Notes: generated from the sequence alone by a model not told the origin. Positions 53,380 through 63,053 are shown, counted from the stretch's first letter. The stretch: DNA of 64,000 bases from Sphingomonadales bacterium 32-65-25 (GCA_002280855.1 NCEU01000009.1:62001-126000), one strand, 5' to 3'. A program made the numbers and translations.

Positions 53380-54567
53380 TCAGCTCGGTTCAACGCTGGT
53401 CTGCTGGCGCCGCGCCTGCACCAGCATCGCCGCACACAACAGCAGCAGCGGCAGGATCGTCACCGCCGGCCGCGGCGCCGCCGCATATGCATAGTTGATG
53501 ATCGCGCCGGCCAGACAGGCCAGCCATGCCAGCGGCAGCAGGGGCCAAACCCGGCGCCCGGCCACCAGATCGGGGGCCAGCAGCGCAATCGCTGCCCCCA
53601 GCACCGGCAGATCATAATCATAGCCATAAGGCGACATCAGGGTGCTGGACATCACGGCGGCGGCCAGCAGGTGGCGCGGTGGCCAGGCCCGCCGCGCCGC
53701 CAACAGCAATCCGGCGGCCAGCAGTACGGCAAAGCCAATTTGCCCGGCCAATGCCAGTCCGGAGTCACCGGTCAGCATGAACAGCGCCGCATAGAGCGAT
53801 GTCATGCGGTGATAGGGGTAAAGCCCGCGCGACAGATATTTGCCGAGTTCGCCCATCACGTGGCTGAAGTCCAGCCACACGCCACTGCCCAGCAGCAGCG
53901 TCGCCAGCGCCAGTGCCAACACAGCGACCAGCCCGCCCGCGAAAATGATCCGCCATTGCCCGCGCAACAACAAATAGAGCCCGATGCCGGGCAGGAACTG
54001 CGGCTTCACCGTCAACAGCCCCAGAGGGACCCCGGCCAACGTGCGCCCGGCCAGCGCGAGACTGGCAAACCAGGCCACCAGCCCACCGATCAGAAAGGCA
54101 TTCTGGCCGATGCGGATGCAGATGAGGATGGCCGGAAACAGCATGGCCAGCACCAGCGCATGTTGCCCGCCTGCCAGCCGGCGCAGCGCCATGCCGTAAA
54201 ACAGCAAGCTGCCGCCCACGAACACCACATAGCTCAGCCACAAGGGCAGCAGCGCCAACGGCGCGGTGACCAGGTTGAAATGCGGCGGGTAGGGCCACAG
54301 CATGCGATCGCCACTGCCGGTGAGCGATTTTGTGTGCGCCCAGAACTGAACCGGATCATAGGCGGTGCCCAAATCGCCGGCCCAGGCCAGTTGCCCGGCG
54401 ATGTGGAACACCTGGAAATCCAGCAACTGCCGCGGCCCGGCCGGCGGCGGCCCCGCCAGTTGCATCGCGATCAGCAGGACCTGGCCGGCAAAGGCCAGGC
54501 ACAAGGCCAGCAGCGCCAACGGACTCAGCAGCGGGGCGGGCAATGAAGGCGGCCGTTGCTCCATCAT
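53380..54567 (-). CDS. GT87/DUF2029 membrane glycosyltransferase-like protein (first copy)
   Basis: A 395-residue GT87 paralogue with the same landmarks (LLDFQVFHIAGQLAWAGD, WPYPPHFNLVTAPLALLPLW, FPAILICIRIGQNAFLIG, LLTVKPQFLPGIGLYLLL, STLMSPYGYDYDLPVLG). The likely role is sugar transfer from a lipid-linked donor to an envelope glycan; the acceptor is unknown. The start ATG at 54567 overlaps the stop of the J-like gene (ATGA at 54564-54567), so it is translationally coupled to the chaperone genes. Confidence 0.82.
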   Translation of the reverse strand: MMEQRPPSLPAPLLSPLALLALCLAFAGQVLLIAMQLAGPPPAGPRQLLDFQVFHIAGQLAWAGDLGTAYDPVQFWAHTKSLTGSGDRMLWPYPPHFNLVTAPLALLPLWLSYVVFVGGSLLFYGMALRRLAGGQHALVLAMLFPAILICIRIGQNAFLIGGLVAWFASLALAGRTLAGVPLGLLTVKPQFLPGIGLYLLLRGQWRIIFAGGLVAVLALALATLLLGSGVWLDFSHVMGELGKYLSRGLYPYHRMTSLYAALFMLTGDSGLALAGQIGFAVLLAAGLLLAARRAWPPRHLLAAAVMSSTLMSPYGYDYDLPVLGAAIALLAPDLVAGRRVWPLLPLAWLACLAGAIINYAYAAAPRPAVTILPLLLLCAAMLVQARRQQTSVEPS

Positions 54568-57029
54568 CGTCCTTTCAGTTCCCAGCGCACCGATCCGGCA
54601 TATTCCCAACTCATCGGGCTGCCATCGACATTGCGGGCCGGCACGAAACGGGCGCGGCGGCTGAGCAGGGCGCAAGTGTCGCGATCCAGCCCGGCGTGCC
54701 CGCTGGAGGCGATGATGGCGCAGCGTTCGACCCGGCCACTGGTATCGACGAACAGGCGATAGCGCACCAGACCGGACTCGCCGCGCTGCAAGGAGCCAGG
54801 CGGATAGGCGCCATCGGGAATCCAGTCGTTCGCCATGCAGGGTTCGGCCACCATCGGGCCGGTGGTGGTGGCCGGCGGCGCACAGACGATGGTGGGCGCA
54901 GGGGCTGGCGCTGGCAAAGCCGGGGGCGGTGAAGGCATGGGCAATGGTGGGCGCCGCGCGGCCTTCACCGTCCAGCCGCCACTCAACTGCAGGGTGGCGG
55001 CTTGCGGCAGTCCGCTGGCAGTGCGGGCCGGGCGATAACGGCCATTGGCCTTGAGCTGTGGGCACAGCGCTTGATCGAGCAGCACCAACCCGGTGCCCTG
55101 GCTGAGCCGGCAGGCCGAGACACGGCCCCCACCATCGACATCCAGGGTCACCCTGAACCGATAGTCACCCGGCGCGGCGCGCTTGAGCAAATCGCCGGCC
55201 GCAATCCAGGCCGCACTGTCGCCAATGGCCGCCGGTGCCGCCGCCGGTTGGCGCGGCGGCGACGGTTCGTCCACCAATGGACGCAGGATCAGGAACAGGC
55301 CAATCGCGCCGATCAGGATGCGCAGCGGCCAGCCGGTGATGCCGCGCCGCCGCGCCTGCCAGGTGGCGACGCCGGCGACCAGCAGCCCGGTAATGACCGG
55401 CGCGCGCGGCAGGCCGGTGGCCGGATCGATCAACAGATCAGCACTGGCGAGCCCCGACAGCACCTCGCCAGCGCCGGGCATGGAGGCATCCAAACGGCTC
55501 AAGAGTTCGAGCAGCAGCAGGGCAAAGCCGGCGAGGCCCACAGCGGGCAATGCCTGCCACCAGCCGCGCGCCGCCCGCAAGGCAATCAGCAGGCCGAGCA
55601 GCGCCAGCGGGGTGAGCGCCAGGCCACGTTCCGGCCAGCCCAGCGCCGCCAGCCCCAGCGCCAGCGCGCCATCCCCCGCCACCGCCAGTGCCGGCAGCCA
55701 CGCCGCCCGCGCGCCCAACCGGCGTTCGGCCAGCCAGGTGATCGCGTCTCCGCCCTGCCACCAGGCCACCGCCAGCGCCGCGCAGGCCAGCACCCGCACG
55801 GGCGCACCGGGATCAGCCTGCGGCCCGCCCCCAATCATCAGTAGCAGGAACAGCCAGGCCGGCTGGCTGCGGATCAGGCCAGGAAACAACTCGCGCATGG
55901 CCGGCGGTTCCAGCCGATCGACCGCCAGCAGCAGCCACGTGACTGCCGCCAGCACCGGCAGCAGAAACAAGGGCGTGAGCACCGGCAGTGCCGGCCACAG
56001 CGCCGCCAGCAGCGGCAGCGCGGCGATCGCCAGCGGCCAATGGGTGAAGTGCCATTCCGGCCGATCCCAATTGTCCAGCCAGCGCTGCCGCCAGCGCAGC
56101 ACGGCGAGCAGGCCGAACGGCGCTGCCCAGGCCAGCAAGCCGACGACCTGCTGCACCGGCGCCGGCCAGCCCGATGCCTTCAGCAGGCCAACCAGCACCA
56201 CTGCAGCCAACGGAAACATTGTCAGGATCATCCACAGCCGCAACCGCTGCACGCTGTGCCAATCCCGCCAGGCCGCCACCGCATCGGTGTCGAGCCAATC
56301 GAGAATGCCGGGCATCGGACCATCAGCCAAGCCCAGGATGGCGCGCGTCTGGGCCGGCGCTGCAGAGAACAGGGCGCCGAGATGCCGGAGCCAGCGCGGC
56401 CCCGGCGGCTTGCTCAGCGCCATGTAGCCAATGTGCAGATCGGTGTGCGGCCGGGCGATGCCGGCGACGAATTCGCCTTCTTCGCGGCGTTGCAGCAGCC
56501 GGGCGATGCTGGGCGGGGTGCGGTCGCGCGGCAGATCATCCCAGCCAAACTGATGAATGGCGGCCACCACCAGCGGATCGCTGGCGGGCAGGCTGGCCGC
56601 GATCAGGCCGGCCAGCCAGTTTTCAACGCCGGCCCGCGCCACAACATTGTCCAGCGCCGGCGCCGCCAGCAGCGCATCGAAGGCGGCGCGCTGGCCTTCC
56701 GCGCCGGCCTGGATGCCCAGGACCAGTGCTTCCTGCCGGGCGAGGAGATCATCCTGCTCGCCAGCGAACTGAGGATCATCAACCGGTTCTTGCGCAGGTG
56801 TCGGGGCGGGTTCGGGCGTTGCGGCCGGTGCTGGTTCCGCCGCCTCCTCATCCGGCCACTGCTGGCGCCATTGCAGCTGCGCCAGCGCCGCATCATGCGC
56901 TTCGCGCAGCCGCATGAAGCCGTCCGGATCATCTTCCGGATTGGTGGACTTCAGCAGTTTCGCATAGGCGCGGCGAATGGTGTCGCGGTCGGCTCCCGGC
57001 TTCAGCCCCAGAACCTTCCAGGCACTCAC
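54564..57029 (-). CDS. J-like membrane protein with two TonB-type C-terminal domains
   Basis: An 821-residue protein. Residues 1-55 form a degenerate J domain (MSAWKVLGLKPGADRDTIR, AYAKLLKSTNPEDDPDGF) in which the essential HPD is replaced by NPE. An Ala/Pro linker follows, then about ten hydrophobic helices between roughly residues 260 and 600. The C-terminus carries two TonB-like domains, about 603-686 (YRFRVTLDVDGGGRVSACRL) and 735-821 (SGLVRYRLFVDTSGRVERC), split by a proline-rich stretch. Degenerate J proteins of the DjlB/C type partner with HscC, encoded directly upstream with a 4-base overlap. The fusion with TonB-like domains is unusual. Function unknown. Confidence 0.75.
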   Translation of the reverse strand: MSAWKVLGLKPGADRDTIRRAYAKLLKSTNPEDDPDGFMRLREAHDAALAQLQWRQQWPDEEAAEPAPAATPEPAPTPAQEPVDDPQFAGEQDDLLARQEALVLGIQAGAEGQRAAFDALLAAPALDNVVARAGVENWLAGLIAASLPASDPLVVAAIHQFGWDDLPRDRTPPSIARLLQRREEGEFVAGIARPHTDLHIGYMALSKPPGPRWLRHLGALFSAAPAQTRAILGLADGPMPGILDWLDTDAVAAWRDWHSVQRLRLWMILTMFPLAAVVLVGLLKASGWPAPVQQVVGLLAWAAPFGLLAVLRWRQRWLDNWDRPEWHFTHWPLAIAALPLLAALWPALPVLTPLFLLPVLAAVTWLLLAVDRLEPPAMRELFPGLIRSQPAWLFLLLMIGGGPQADPGAPVRVLACAALAVAWWQGGDAITWLAERRLGARAAWLPALAVAGDGALALGLAALGWPERGLALTPLALLGLLIALRAARGWWQALPAVGLAGFALLLLELLSRLDASMPGAGEVLSGLASADLLIDPATGLPRAPVITGLLVAGVATWQARRRGITGWPLRILIGAIGLFLILRPLVDEPSPPRQPAAAPAAIGDSAAWIAAGDLLKRAAPGDYRFRVTLDVDGGGRVSACRLSQGTGLVLLDQALCPQLKANGRYRPARTASGLPQAATLQLSGGWTVKAARRPPLPMPSPPPALPAPAPAPTIVCAPPATTTGPMVAEPCMANDWIPDGAYPPGSLQRGESGLVRYRLFVDTSGRVERCAIIASSGHAGLDRDTCALLSRRARFVPARNVDGSPMSWEYAGSVRWELKGR

Positions 57030-58726
57030 AACCAGCTCGGGCCTTCGAGCTGGTCGAGCGCGGCGGTCAATTGTTCGCGGGCAGAATCGGCGGTGCGCAC
57101 ATCCTGCGTGGCAAGCGCGGCCTGGAAACCGTGGATCAGATGGCCGATCTCGTCGCGTTCAAAGCCCAGCGCATTTTCCCACATCCGCTCGGCACGGGCC
57201 AGCGCGGTGCGGTTGGCCTCGGCATCGCGCGGGTGCTGCTTCAGGGCGGCCAATGCGGCGCGGCGGCGCTCCAGTTCCTTGGGGCTGACCTGATCTTCAG
57301 GATCGGCGATCACCAGATTATGCGCGTCGGAGGTAGCGAGCACCTTCACATCCACTTCCAGCAGGCCGTTGATATCGTAGGAAAAGCGTACTTCGATCGG
57401 CTGCCCGGCCGGTCCGCGTGGCATCGGCACCTTCAACTCGCCGATGCGCACATTCTCCGCCACGCGCCGCGCTTCGCCTTGATAGATGCCCAGCACGATC
57501 TCGCGCTGGTTGGGCTGCATCGTTTCATAGATGTTGACCCGGCTGACCGGCACCGTGGTGTTGCGTTCGATGATCGGCGAGAAGATGCCGCTTTCGATGG
57601 CGCCGCCGGGCAGGCGCTCCGCGATATCAACCCCCAGCGAATAGGGGCAGACATCGGTGAGCACGACCTCCTTCAACGCCGCATCACGCGCCTTCAGCCC
57701 GGCCTGCACCGCCGCACCCAGCGCCACGGCTTCATCAGGGTTGATGGTGCTATTGGGGAAGCGCGCGAACATGCGCGCCACGGTGCGGCGCACCAGCGGC
57801 ATGCGGGTCGATCCGCCGATCAGGATGATTTCCGAAAGACTGTCGGGCGCGATGTCGGCATCCCGCAGCGCGCGCAGCACCGGCGTCTTCAACCGTTCCA
57901 GCAGCGGCTGGGCAGCGGCTTCGAACTGTTCGGCGGTGACGGCGTGCTGCCACATCTCGCCCTGCCATTGCAGTTCCATCACCGCTTCGCTGGCGCTGGT
58001 CAGGCTGCGGCGGGCGCGTTCGGCGGCTTCGTTCAGCTTGGCGACCAGCTGGCGATCATTGCGGGCGGCGGCTTCCAGCGTCTTGTCTGCCGTCGCCATC
58101 AGCCCGGCCAGCACGCCATTGAAATCCTCGCCGCCCAGCCGGTTGTCCCCGGTGGAGGCGCGCACCTCGATCACGCCTTCGAAGATTTCCAGCACCGACA
58201 CGTCAAAGGTGCCGCCGCCCAGATCGAACACCAGAAACCGCGTTTCGCCTTCGAGCTGGTGGATGCCATAGGCCAGCGCGGCGGCGGTCGGCTCGTTGAT
58301 CAGCCGCTCCACCTTGAAGCCGGCCAGTTCGCCGGCGCGGCGCGTGGCCTTGCGCTGCTTGTCGTTGAAATAGGCCGGCACGGTGATCACCGCTTCCGTT
58401 ACCGCCTCACCCAGATGCGCCTCGGCATCCTCCTTCAGGCTGCGCAGCACCATCGCGGAAAGCTCTTCGGCGCCATAGTCGGTCTTGCCCAGCGCGATGC
58501 GGTGCTGGGTGCCCATATAGCGTTTGAACGACGTGGCGGTGAGGCCGGCATGGCTGGCCATGCGCTCGCGCGCCGGCCGGCCGACCAGCAGCCGGCCATC
58601 ATCATCCAGGCCCACCGCCGATGGCGTGAGCGTTTCGTCCAGCCGGTTGGGGATCAGCCGGGCTTCGCCATCGGCCCAGTAAGCCGCGGCGCTGTTGGTG
58701 GTGCCAAGATCGATGCCGATGATCAT
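57026..58726 (-). CDS. hscC: HscC-type Hsp70 chaperone
   Basis: A 566-residue Hsp70, clearly shorter than DnaK (about 640) and equal to HscC. The ATPase domain has GIDLGTTNSAAAYWADGEA, EAVITVPAYFNDKQRKATR, FLVFDLGGGTFDVSVLE and IILIGGSTRMPLVRRTVARM. The substrate-binding half starts VVLTDVCPYSLGVDIAERLP; the lid is shortened. HscC works with DjlB/C-type partners rather than DnaJ. It overlaps the J-like gene by 4 bases and follows the response regulator by 42 bases. The ATG at 58726 gives the canonical N-terminus. Confidence 0.88.
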   Translation of the reverse strand: MIIGIDLGTTNSAAAYWADGEARLIPNRLDETLTPSAVGLDDDGRLLVGRPARERMASHAGLTATSFKRYMGTQHRIALGKTDYGAEELSAMVLRSLKEDAEAHLGEAVTEAVITVPAYFNDKQRKATRRAGELAGFKVERLINEPTAAALAYGIHQLEGETRFLVFDLGGGTFDVSVLEIFEGVIEVRASTGDNRLGGEDFNGVLAGLMATADKTLEAAARNDRQLVAKLNEAAERARRSLTSASEAVMELQWQGEMWQHAVTAEQFEAAAQPLLERLKTPVLRALRDADIAPDSLSEIILIGGSTRMPLVRRTVARMFARFPNSTINPDEAVALGAAVQAGLKARDAALKEVVLTDVCPYSLGVDIAERLPGGAIESGIFSPIIERNTTVPVSRVNIYETMQPNQREIVLGIYQGEARRVAENVRIGELKVPMPRGPAGQPIEVRFSYDINGLLEVDVKVLATSDAHNLVIADPEDQVSPKELERRRAALAALKQHPRDAEANRTALARAERMWENALGFERDEIGHLIHGFQAALATQDVRTADSAREQLTAALDQLEGPSWL

Positions 58727-58768
58727 GGCACAGGCATAGCGGGCCGCATCGCCGCTGCCAAATCTCTC

Positions 58769-59662
58769 TTATTGCGCCAATGTCTTCACGGCGGCCGCCG
58801 CAGCCGACGCGCGATTCTCGATCCCCATCTTCTCGAAAATCTGTTCGAGATGCTTGTTCACGGTGCGCGGGGAGATGCCCAATATCTCCGAAATCTCGCG
58901 ATTGGCCTTGCCGCGACTGATCCAAAGCAGCACTTCGGCTTCGCGCTCGGTCAGGCCGTGGCGCTGGGCCAGCAGCTTCTCATCGGCACCTTCCAGCGTT
59001 TCGGTCAGGCGGAAATGCCGCTCTTCGCCCTTGGTGGCCACGGCGGCAAACTCCACCCGACCATCGGCAAAATCCTGCTTCACCCGCGCCTCGCCTTGGG
59101 CCAGCCGCTGCAACTGGCCAGCCAGCGCCGGTGGCAACTGCCCGCCTACCGCCACGCCAAAGCGGCGATCAAGAATCGCAGCGCTCTTCGGCGTAGTCCA
59201 CAACACCCGCCCTTCGCCATCCAAAGCCAGCAGCGGCCGGTTACTAGAGTCAAGGGCGCTCTGGGCGCCGGCCGCAATGCGGGCATTGCCAAGGTGCACT
59301 TTCAACCGCGCCAGCAGTTCGGCCAGCACGATGGGCTTTTTCACATAATCCACCCCGCCAGCAGCGAGGCCATCGACGATATTCTCGGTTTCCGAAAGCC
59401 CGGTCATGAAGATCACCGGCACGGATGCCAGTGCCGGATCAGCCTTGATGCGGCGCGTGGTTTCAAACCCGTCGATGCCCGGCATCACTGCATCCATCAG
59501 CACCAGATCGGGCAGTTCCGCGGCCAGGCTGGCGAGTGCGGCGTGGCCATCGCGGGCAATGCGCACGCCATAGCCTTCGCCTTCCAGCGTGTCGGTGAGA
59601 AAGCGCAACGAATCCGGCGCGTCGTCCACCACCAATATGGTGGTGTGATGGGTTTCGGTCAT
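58769..59662 (-). CDS. Response regulator with LuxR-type HTH
   Basis: A 297-residue regulator. The receiver domain (1-125) has ILVVDDAPDSLRFL, the phosphorylation site Asp57 in LVLMDAVMPGIDG, and Lys in YVKKPI. Residues about 135-215 (RPLLALDGEGRVLWTTPKSAA) resemble a PAS-like spacer. The C-terminal LuxR helix-turn-helix reads HGLTEREAEVLLWISRGKANREISEILGISPRTVNKHLEQIF in parts. It overlaps its cognate kinase gene by 4 bases and directly precedes hscC, so it may control that operon. Confidence 0.9.
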   Translation of the reverse strand: MTETHHTTILVVDDAPDSLRFLTDTLEGEGYGVRIARDGHAALASLAAELPDLVLMDAVMPGIDGFETTRRIKADPALASVPVIFMTGLSETENIVDGLAAGGVDYVKKPIVLAELLARLKVHLGNARIAAGAQSALDSSNRPLLALDGEGRVLWTTPKSAAILDRRFGVAVGGQLPPALAGQLQRLAQGEARVKQDFADGRVEFAAVATKGEERHFRLTETLEGADEKLLAQRHGLTEREAEVLLWISRGKANREISEILGISPRTVNKHLEQIFEKMGIENRASAAAAAVKTLAQ

Positions 59663-61116
59663 GGCGTCTTCTCCCCGTTCGCGACCTCGGGCTGCTGTTC
59701 TGCCAGCAGCTTTTGAAAGGCGGCAAGATCAAACGCATCCAGCGCTGTGGTCAAGCGCGTAACCAGCGGGCCGGCATCAGGCACGGCTTCCGCCAAGGCG
59801 ACCAGGGCCGCCGTAAGCCCGCGCACATGGCCGGTGCGCGCCAGCCGCGCCAGTTCATCAAAATGAACGCGCGCCGCATCCGGCAGGGCCGGGGCCGGGG
59901 CCACATCCGGGGCGCTGCCTTCATAAATCCAAATCAGGCCGAGCTGACGGCCCAGCATGCCGAACAGCAGTTGCTGGTCTACCGGCTTCAGCACAAAGCC
60001 ATCATGATCGCCGGTGCCAACCACGCCCACCAGTTCATTGGCATTGCCCGACACCATCAAGATGCCGATCTCGCGGCCAAAGCGTTCCCGCAGGCGGCGC
60101 GCCACTTCCCAGCCGCCCAGCCCCGGCATCGACACATCGAGCAGCACCAGATCGGGCCGGCCAAGTTCCGCCAGCGACAACCCGGCGCCGCCCGATCCGG
60201 CCACGAACAGGTTGAAACCGATCGGGCGCAGCAATTCCTGCCACAGCGCCAACTGGCCGGGATCATCATCAATGGCCAATATGGTGCGGCGGCGGCCTTC
60301 ATAGGCGATCGGCAGGCCGCGGGCCTGATCATCGGGCGGGGCGGCATTGGGCTGCGGCAGCAACAGGCGCAGCAAGAAACGGCTGCCGGCGCCAGGCTCG
60401 CTTTTCACGCCGATCTCGCCGCCCATGATCTGCGCCAGCATGCGCGACAGCGACAGGCCCAGCCCAATGCCCGGCGCCACACCGGATGCACGGCCGCCGC
60501 CACGATCAAACGGCTGGAAAATGCGTTCGACATCTTCGGGCGCGATACCGATGCCGGTATCGGCCACTTCGAATTCCGCCACCATCGAACGATAGCGCAC
60601 CGAAAGGGTGACACTGCCGGTTTCGGTATATTTGATGGCGTTCGAAAGCAGGTTGATCAGCACCTGGCGCAGCCGTCGTTCATCGGCCAGCACCCAAGTC
60701 GGCAGGTTGGGCGGCAGGCTGAAGACGAATTCCAGGCCCTTGTTCTGCGCTTCGATGCGAAACATGGCGGCGACCTGTTCCACCAGCGCCCGCAACGCCA
60801 CGGTTTCGCGGTTCAGCTTCATCACGCCGGATTCGATGCGGCTGATGTCGAGCAGGCCTTCGACCAGATCGGCAAGATGTTCGGAACTGCGGCGGATGAT
60901 GCGCCCGGCTTCGCTTGGCGTGATGGCGGCGCCGCGCTCCAGCAGCTGGGCATAGCCGTGGATCGCATTCAGCGGCGTACGGATCTCGTGGGACAGACCC
61001 ATCAGAAATTGTGTCTTGGCCTGGTTGGCGGCTTCGGCCACGGCGCGCGCCTGTTCCAGCGCCGCGATGCGGGCGGCGGGATCAAGGTCAGCCGGGTGCG
61101 GGCCGGGCGTGTTCAT
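59659..61116 (-). CDS. Hybrid histidine kinase without a sensor domain
   Basis: A 485-residue cytoplasmic kinase. A short N-terminal coiled coil (ARIAALEQARAVAEAANQ) leads straight into HisKA with the phospho-accepting His43 (FLMGLSHEIRTPLNAIHGY), then HATPase_c (INLLSNAIKYTETG, VADTGIGIAPEDVERIF, GLGLSLSRMLAQIMGGEI) and a receiver domain with Asp327 (LVLLDVSMPGLGGWEVA). The last 110 residues are helical, probably a phosphotransfer or dimer tail. No membrane or PAS domain is present, so the input must come from a partner. Coupled to the response regulator by ATGA. Confidence 0.88.
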   Translation of the reverse strand: MNTPGPHPADLDPAARIAALEQARAVAEAANQAKTQFLMGLSHEIRTPLNAIHGYAQLLERGAAITPSEAGRIIRRSSEHLADLVEGLLDISRIESGVMKLNRETVALRALVEQVAAMFRIEAQNKGLEFVFSLPPNLPTWVLADERRLRQVLINLLSNAIKYTETGSVTLSVRYRSMVAEFEVADTGIGIAPEDVERIFQPFDRGGGRASGVAPGIGLGLSLSRMLAQIMGGEIGVKSEPGAGSRFLLRLLLPQPNAAPPDDQARGLPIAYEGRRRTILAIDDDPGQLALWQELLRPIGFNLFVAGSGGAGLSLAELGRPDLVLLDVSMPGLGGWEVARRLRERFGREIGILMVSGNANELVGVVGTGDHDGFVLKPVDQQLLFGMLGRQLGLIWIYEGSAPDVAPAPALPDAARVHFDELARLARTGHVRGLTAALVALAEAVPDAGPLVTRLTTALDAFDLAAFQKLLAEQQPEVANGEKTP

Positions 61117-61177
61117 CGCCCTGCCTCCACCCCTGTTATCATGCCGTCTGATCGCAACCCCATGATCCTGTTTGTTC

Positions 61178-61264
61178 GCAACTGCAGCAAACAGCCTAAA
61201 CCGATGTGCCGCAGTTGCAAATCATGCCACGGCAGGCAAAGTCTGCGCGTTACACATTTGCAAC
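61178..61264. promoter_or_regulatory. Inverted repeats between the kinase and amidase genes
   Basis: GTTGCAAAT (61214-61222) and ATTTGCAAC (61256-61264) are perfect 9-base inverted repeats 33 bases apart; GCAACTGC (61178-61185) and GCAGTTGC (61211-61218) form a second pair that shares the central arm. Together they give a symmetric operator-like layout in the divergent promoter region. The regulator is unknown; the neighbouring response regulator is one candidate. Confidence 0.45.
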
Positions 61265-61275
61265 AGGGGGCAAAG

Positions 61276-62817
61276 ATGCGGAAACAGGCGGCGATGCTGG
61301 TGGCGGGCGCATTGGCAGTGCAGACGGCGATAGCCAGCGCTCAGCCTGTGGGGGTGGCCGAAGCCAACACCGCTGCCGCCATTACCCGCATCAAGGCGCT
61401 GAATCCGAAACTCAACGCGGTGATCGCGGTTGATCCAACCGCGATTGATCAGGCGCGCGCGCTTGATCGCCAGAGGAAGGCGCGCGGCCCCCTGCATGGC
61501 CTGCCGATCCTGGTGAAGGACAATGTGGACATGGCCGGGCCATTGCCCACCACCGCCGGCAGCCTGGCCCTGAAAGACAATGTGACCGGCCGTGATGCGC
61601 CGTTCCTGGCCCGCCTGCGCGCCGCCGGCGCCGTGCTGCTGGGCAAGACCAATCTTTCCGAATGGGCGAACATTCGCGCCGATGCGTCGATCTCGGGCTG
61701 GAGCGCGGTTGGCGGTCAGACCCGCAACCCGCATGCGCTGTCGCGTAACACCTGCGGATCATCATCGGGCAGCGGCGCAGCGGTCGCAGCGCAGATGGTC
61801 GATGCCGCGATCGGCACCGAAACCGATGGCAGCGTCACCTGCCCGGCGGCGATGAACGGCATCGTGGGCATCAAGCCCACCGTGGGCCTGGTCAGCCGCA
61901 CGCATGTCGTGCCGATCAGCCACAGCCAGGATACCGCCGGGCCCATGACGCGCGACGTGACGCTGGCGGCGCGGCTGCTCACCGTGATGGCCGGCAGCGA
62001 CCCCGCCGATCCGGCAACGAACGATGCCGACGCCCGCAAGACCGATTATGTCGCCGCCTTGAAGCCTGATGCGCTGAAGGGCGCCCGTATCGGCGTGCTG
62101 CGCTGGGCCACCGGCTGGCACACGGGAGTCGATGCCCGCTTCGAGGCTGCGCTTGGCGTGCTGAAGGCACAGGGTGCCGTACTGGTCGACATCACCACCG
62201 CCCCCAACCGCCGCGAGATCGGGCCCAACGAATTCATCGTGCTGCTGACCGAACTGAAGGCCGACATGGCGGCCTATCTGGCCACCACGCCGGCCAATTT
62301 GAAGCCGCGCACGCTGGCTGATCTCATCGCCTTCAACAAGGCCAATGCCGCAGCCGAAATGGGCCTGTTCGGACAGGACACGTTTGAAAAGGCCGAAGCC
62401 ACCAAGGGCTTGGCCGATCCGGCGTATCTGAAGGCCCGCGAAACCTCGCTGCGGCTGGCCGGCAAGGAAGGCATCGACAAGATGCTGGCCGATGCCCGCG
62501 TGGAAGTGCTGGTGGCCCCGACCACGGCGCCGGCCTGGTTCATCGATTCGGTCAACGCCGATCAATCACCCGGCGCCGGCGCCGGCGGGTTTGCCGCAGT
62601 AGCAGGTTATCCGCATCTTACCGTGCCGATGGGCGGCGTGCGCGGGCTGCCGGTGGGGCTGAGCTTCATCGGCCCGGCGTGGAGCGACGCGCGGTTGCTG
62701 GCGCTGGGCTATGCCTTCGAACAGGCGGCCCCGGCAATGAAGCTGACGCCAACCATGGTGCAGACCGTGGAGGAAAGCCCGGAAGTGCAGAAGCTGTTCG
62801 CGCCCGCCGCGCACTAG
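61276..62817 (+). CDS. Exported amidase signature family protein
   Basis: A 513-residue amidase with a signal peptide ([21 protein letters not shown]), so it acts in the periplasm or outside. The Ser-cisSer-Lys triad is intact: Lys in [13 protein letters not shown], the glycine/serine loop [17 protein letters not shown], and the nucleophile serine in [12 protein letters not shown]. Other marks are [17 protein letters not shown] and the C-terminal [19 protein letters not shown]. The substrate amide is unknown. The ATG 61276 follows AGGGGGCAAAG; the open frame upstream is antisense to the kinase gene and is not coding. Confidence 0.9.
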   Translation: MRKQAAMLVAGALAVQTAIASAQPVGVAEANTAAAITRIKALNPKLNAVIAVDPTAIDQARALDRQRKARGPLHGLPILVKDNVDMAGPLPTTAGSLALKDNVTGRDAPFLARLRAAGAVLLGKTNLSEWANIRADASISGWSAVGGQTRNPHALSRNTCGSSSGSGAAVAAQMVDAAIGTETDGSVTCPAAMNGIVGIKPTVGLVSRTHVVPISHSQDTAGPMTRDVTLAARLLTVMAGSDPADPATNDADARKTDYVAALKPDALKGARIGVLRWATGWHTGVDARFEAALGVLKAQGAVLVDITTAPNRREIGPNEFIVLLTELKADMAAYLATTPANLKPRTLADLIAFNKANAAAEMGLFGQDTFEKAEATKGLADPAYLKARETSLRLAGKEGIDKMLADARVEVLVAPTTAPAWFIDSVNADQSPGAGAGGFAAVAGYPHLTVPMGGVRGLPVGLSFIGPAWSDARLLALGYAFEQAAPAMKLTPTMVQTVEESPEVQKLFAPAAH

Positions 62818-63053
62818 CAAGCGGAAAGAGTGCGGGTCGCAGCGGAGCCTTGCGGACCCGGAAAACCCGCATCCAAGCCGGGCGTGCGGGCAATTGATGA
62901 AGTTGTTAATCAATTTTGGCAATAGAGGCGCCATAAGGCGATATTGCTCAAGCGGCTTTTGCCGTCTGTTGTCTTGTATTTCAGGAGAATTTGTGGAATA
63001 TTGCCCGAGTCTGGTTTCATACTGACAATGTGTTAACAAGCAGGGGTTCGGTC
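62818..63053. other. Intergenic region between the amidase and TadE-like genes
   Basis: No gene seen. Just after the amidase stop, CGGGTCGCA (62833-62841) pairs with TGCGGACCCG (62851-62860) through one bulge, a weak terminator candidate with no following T-run. The downstream 150 bases are more AT-rich (GTTGTTAATCAATTTTGG) and probably hold the TadE-like gene promoter. Confidence 0.4.

Noticed and set aside
54568..55065. Upstream extension of the first GT87 copy
   Set aside because: The in-frame sequence overlaps the J-like gene in another frame and is not GT87-like; the ATGA overlap defines the start.
59713..61275. A very long plus-strand frame leading into the amidase
   Set aside because: It is antisense to the hybrid kinase gene, histidine/arginine/glutamine-rich, and the amidase signal peptide and ribosome site define a start at 61276.
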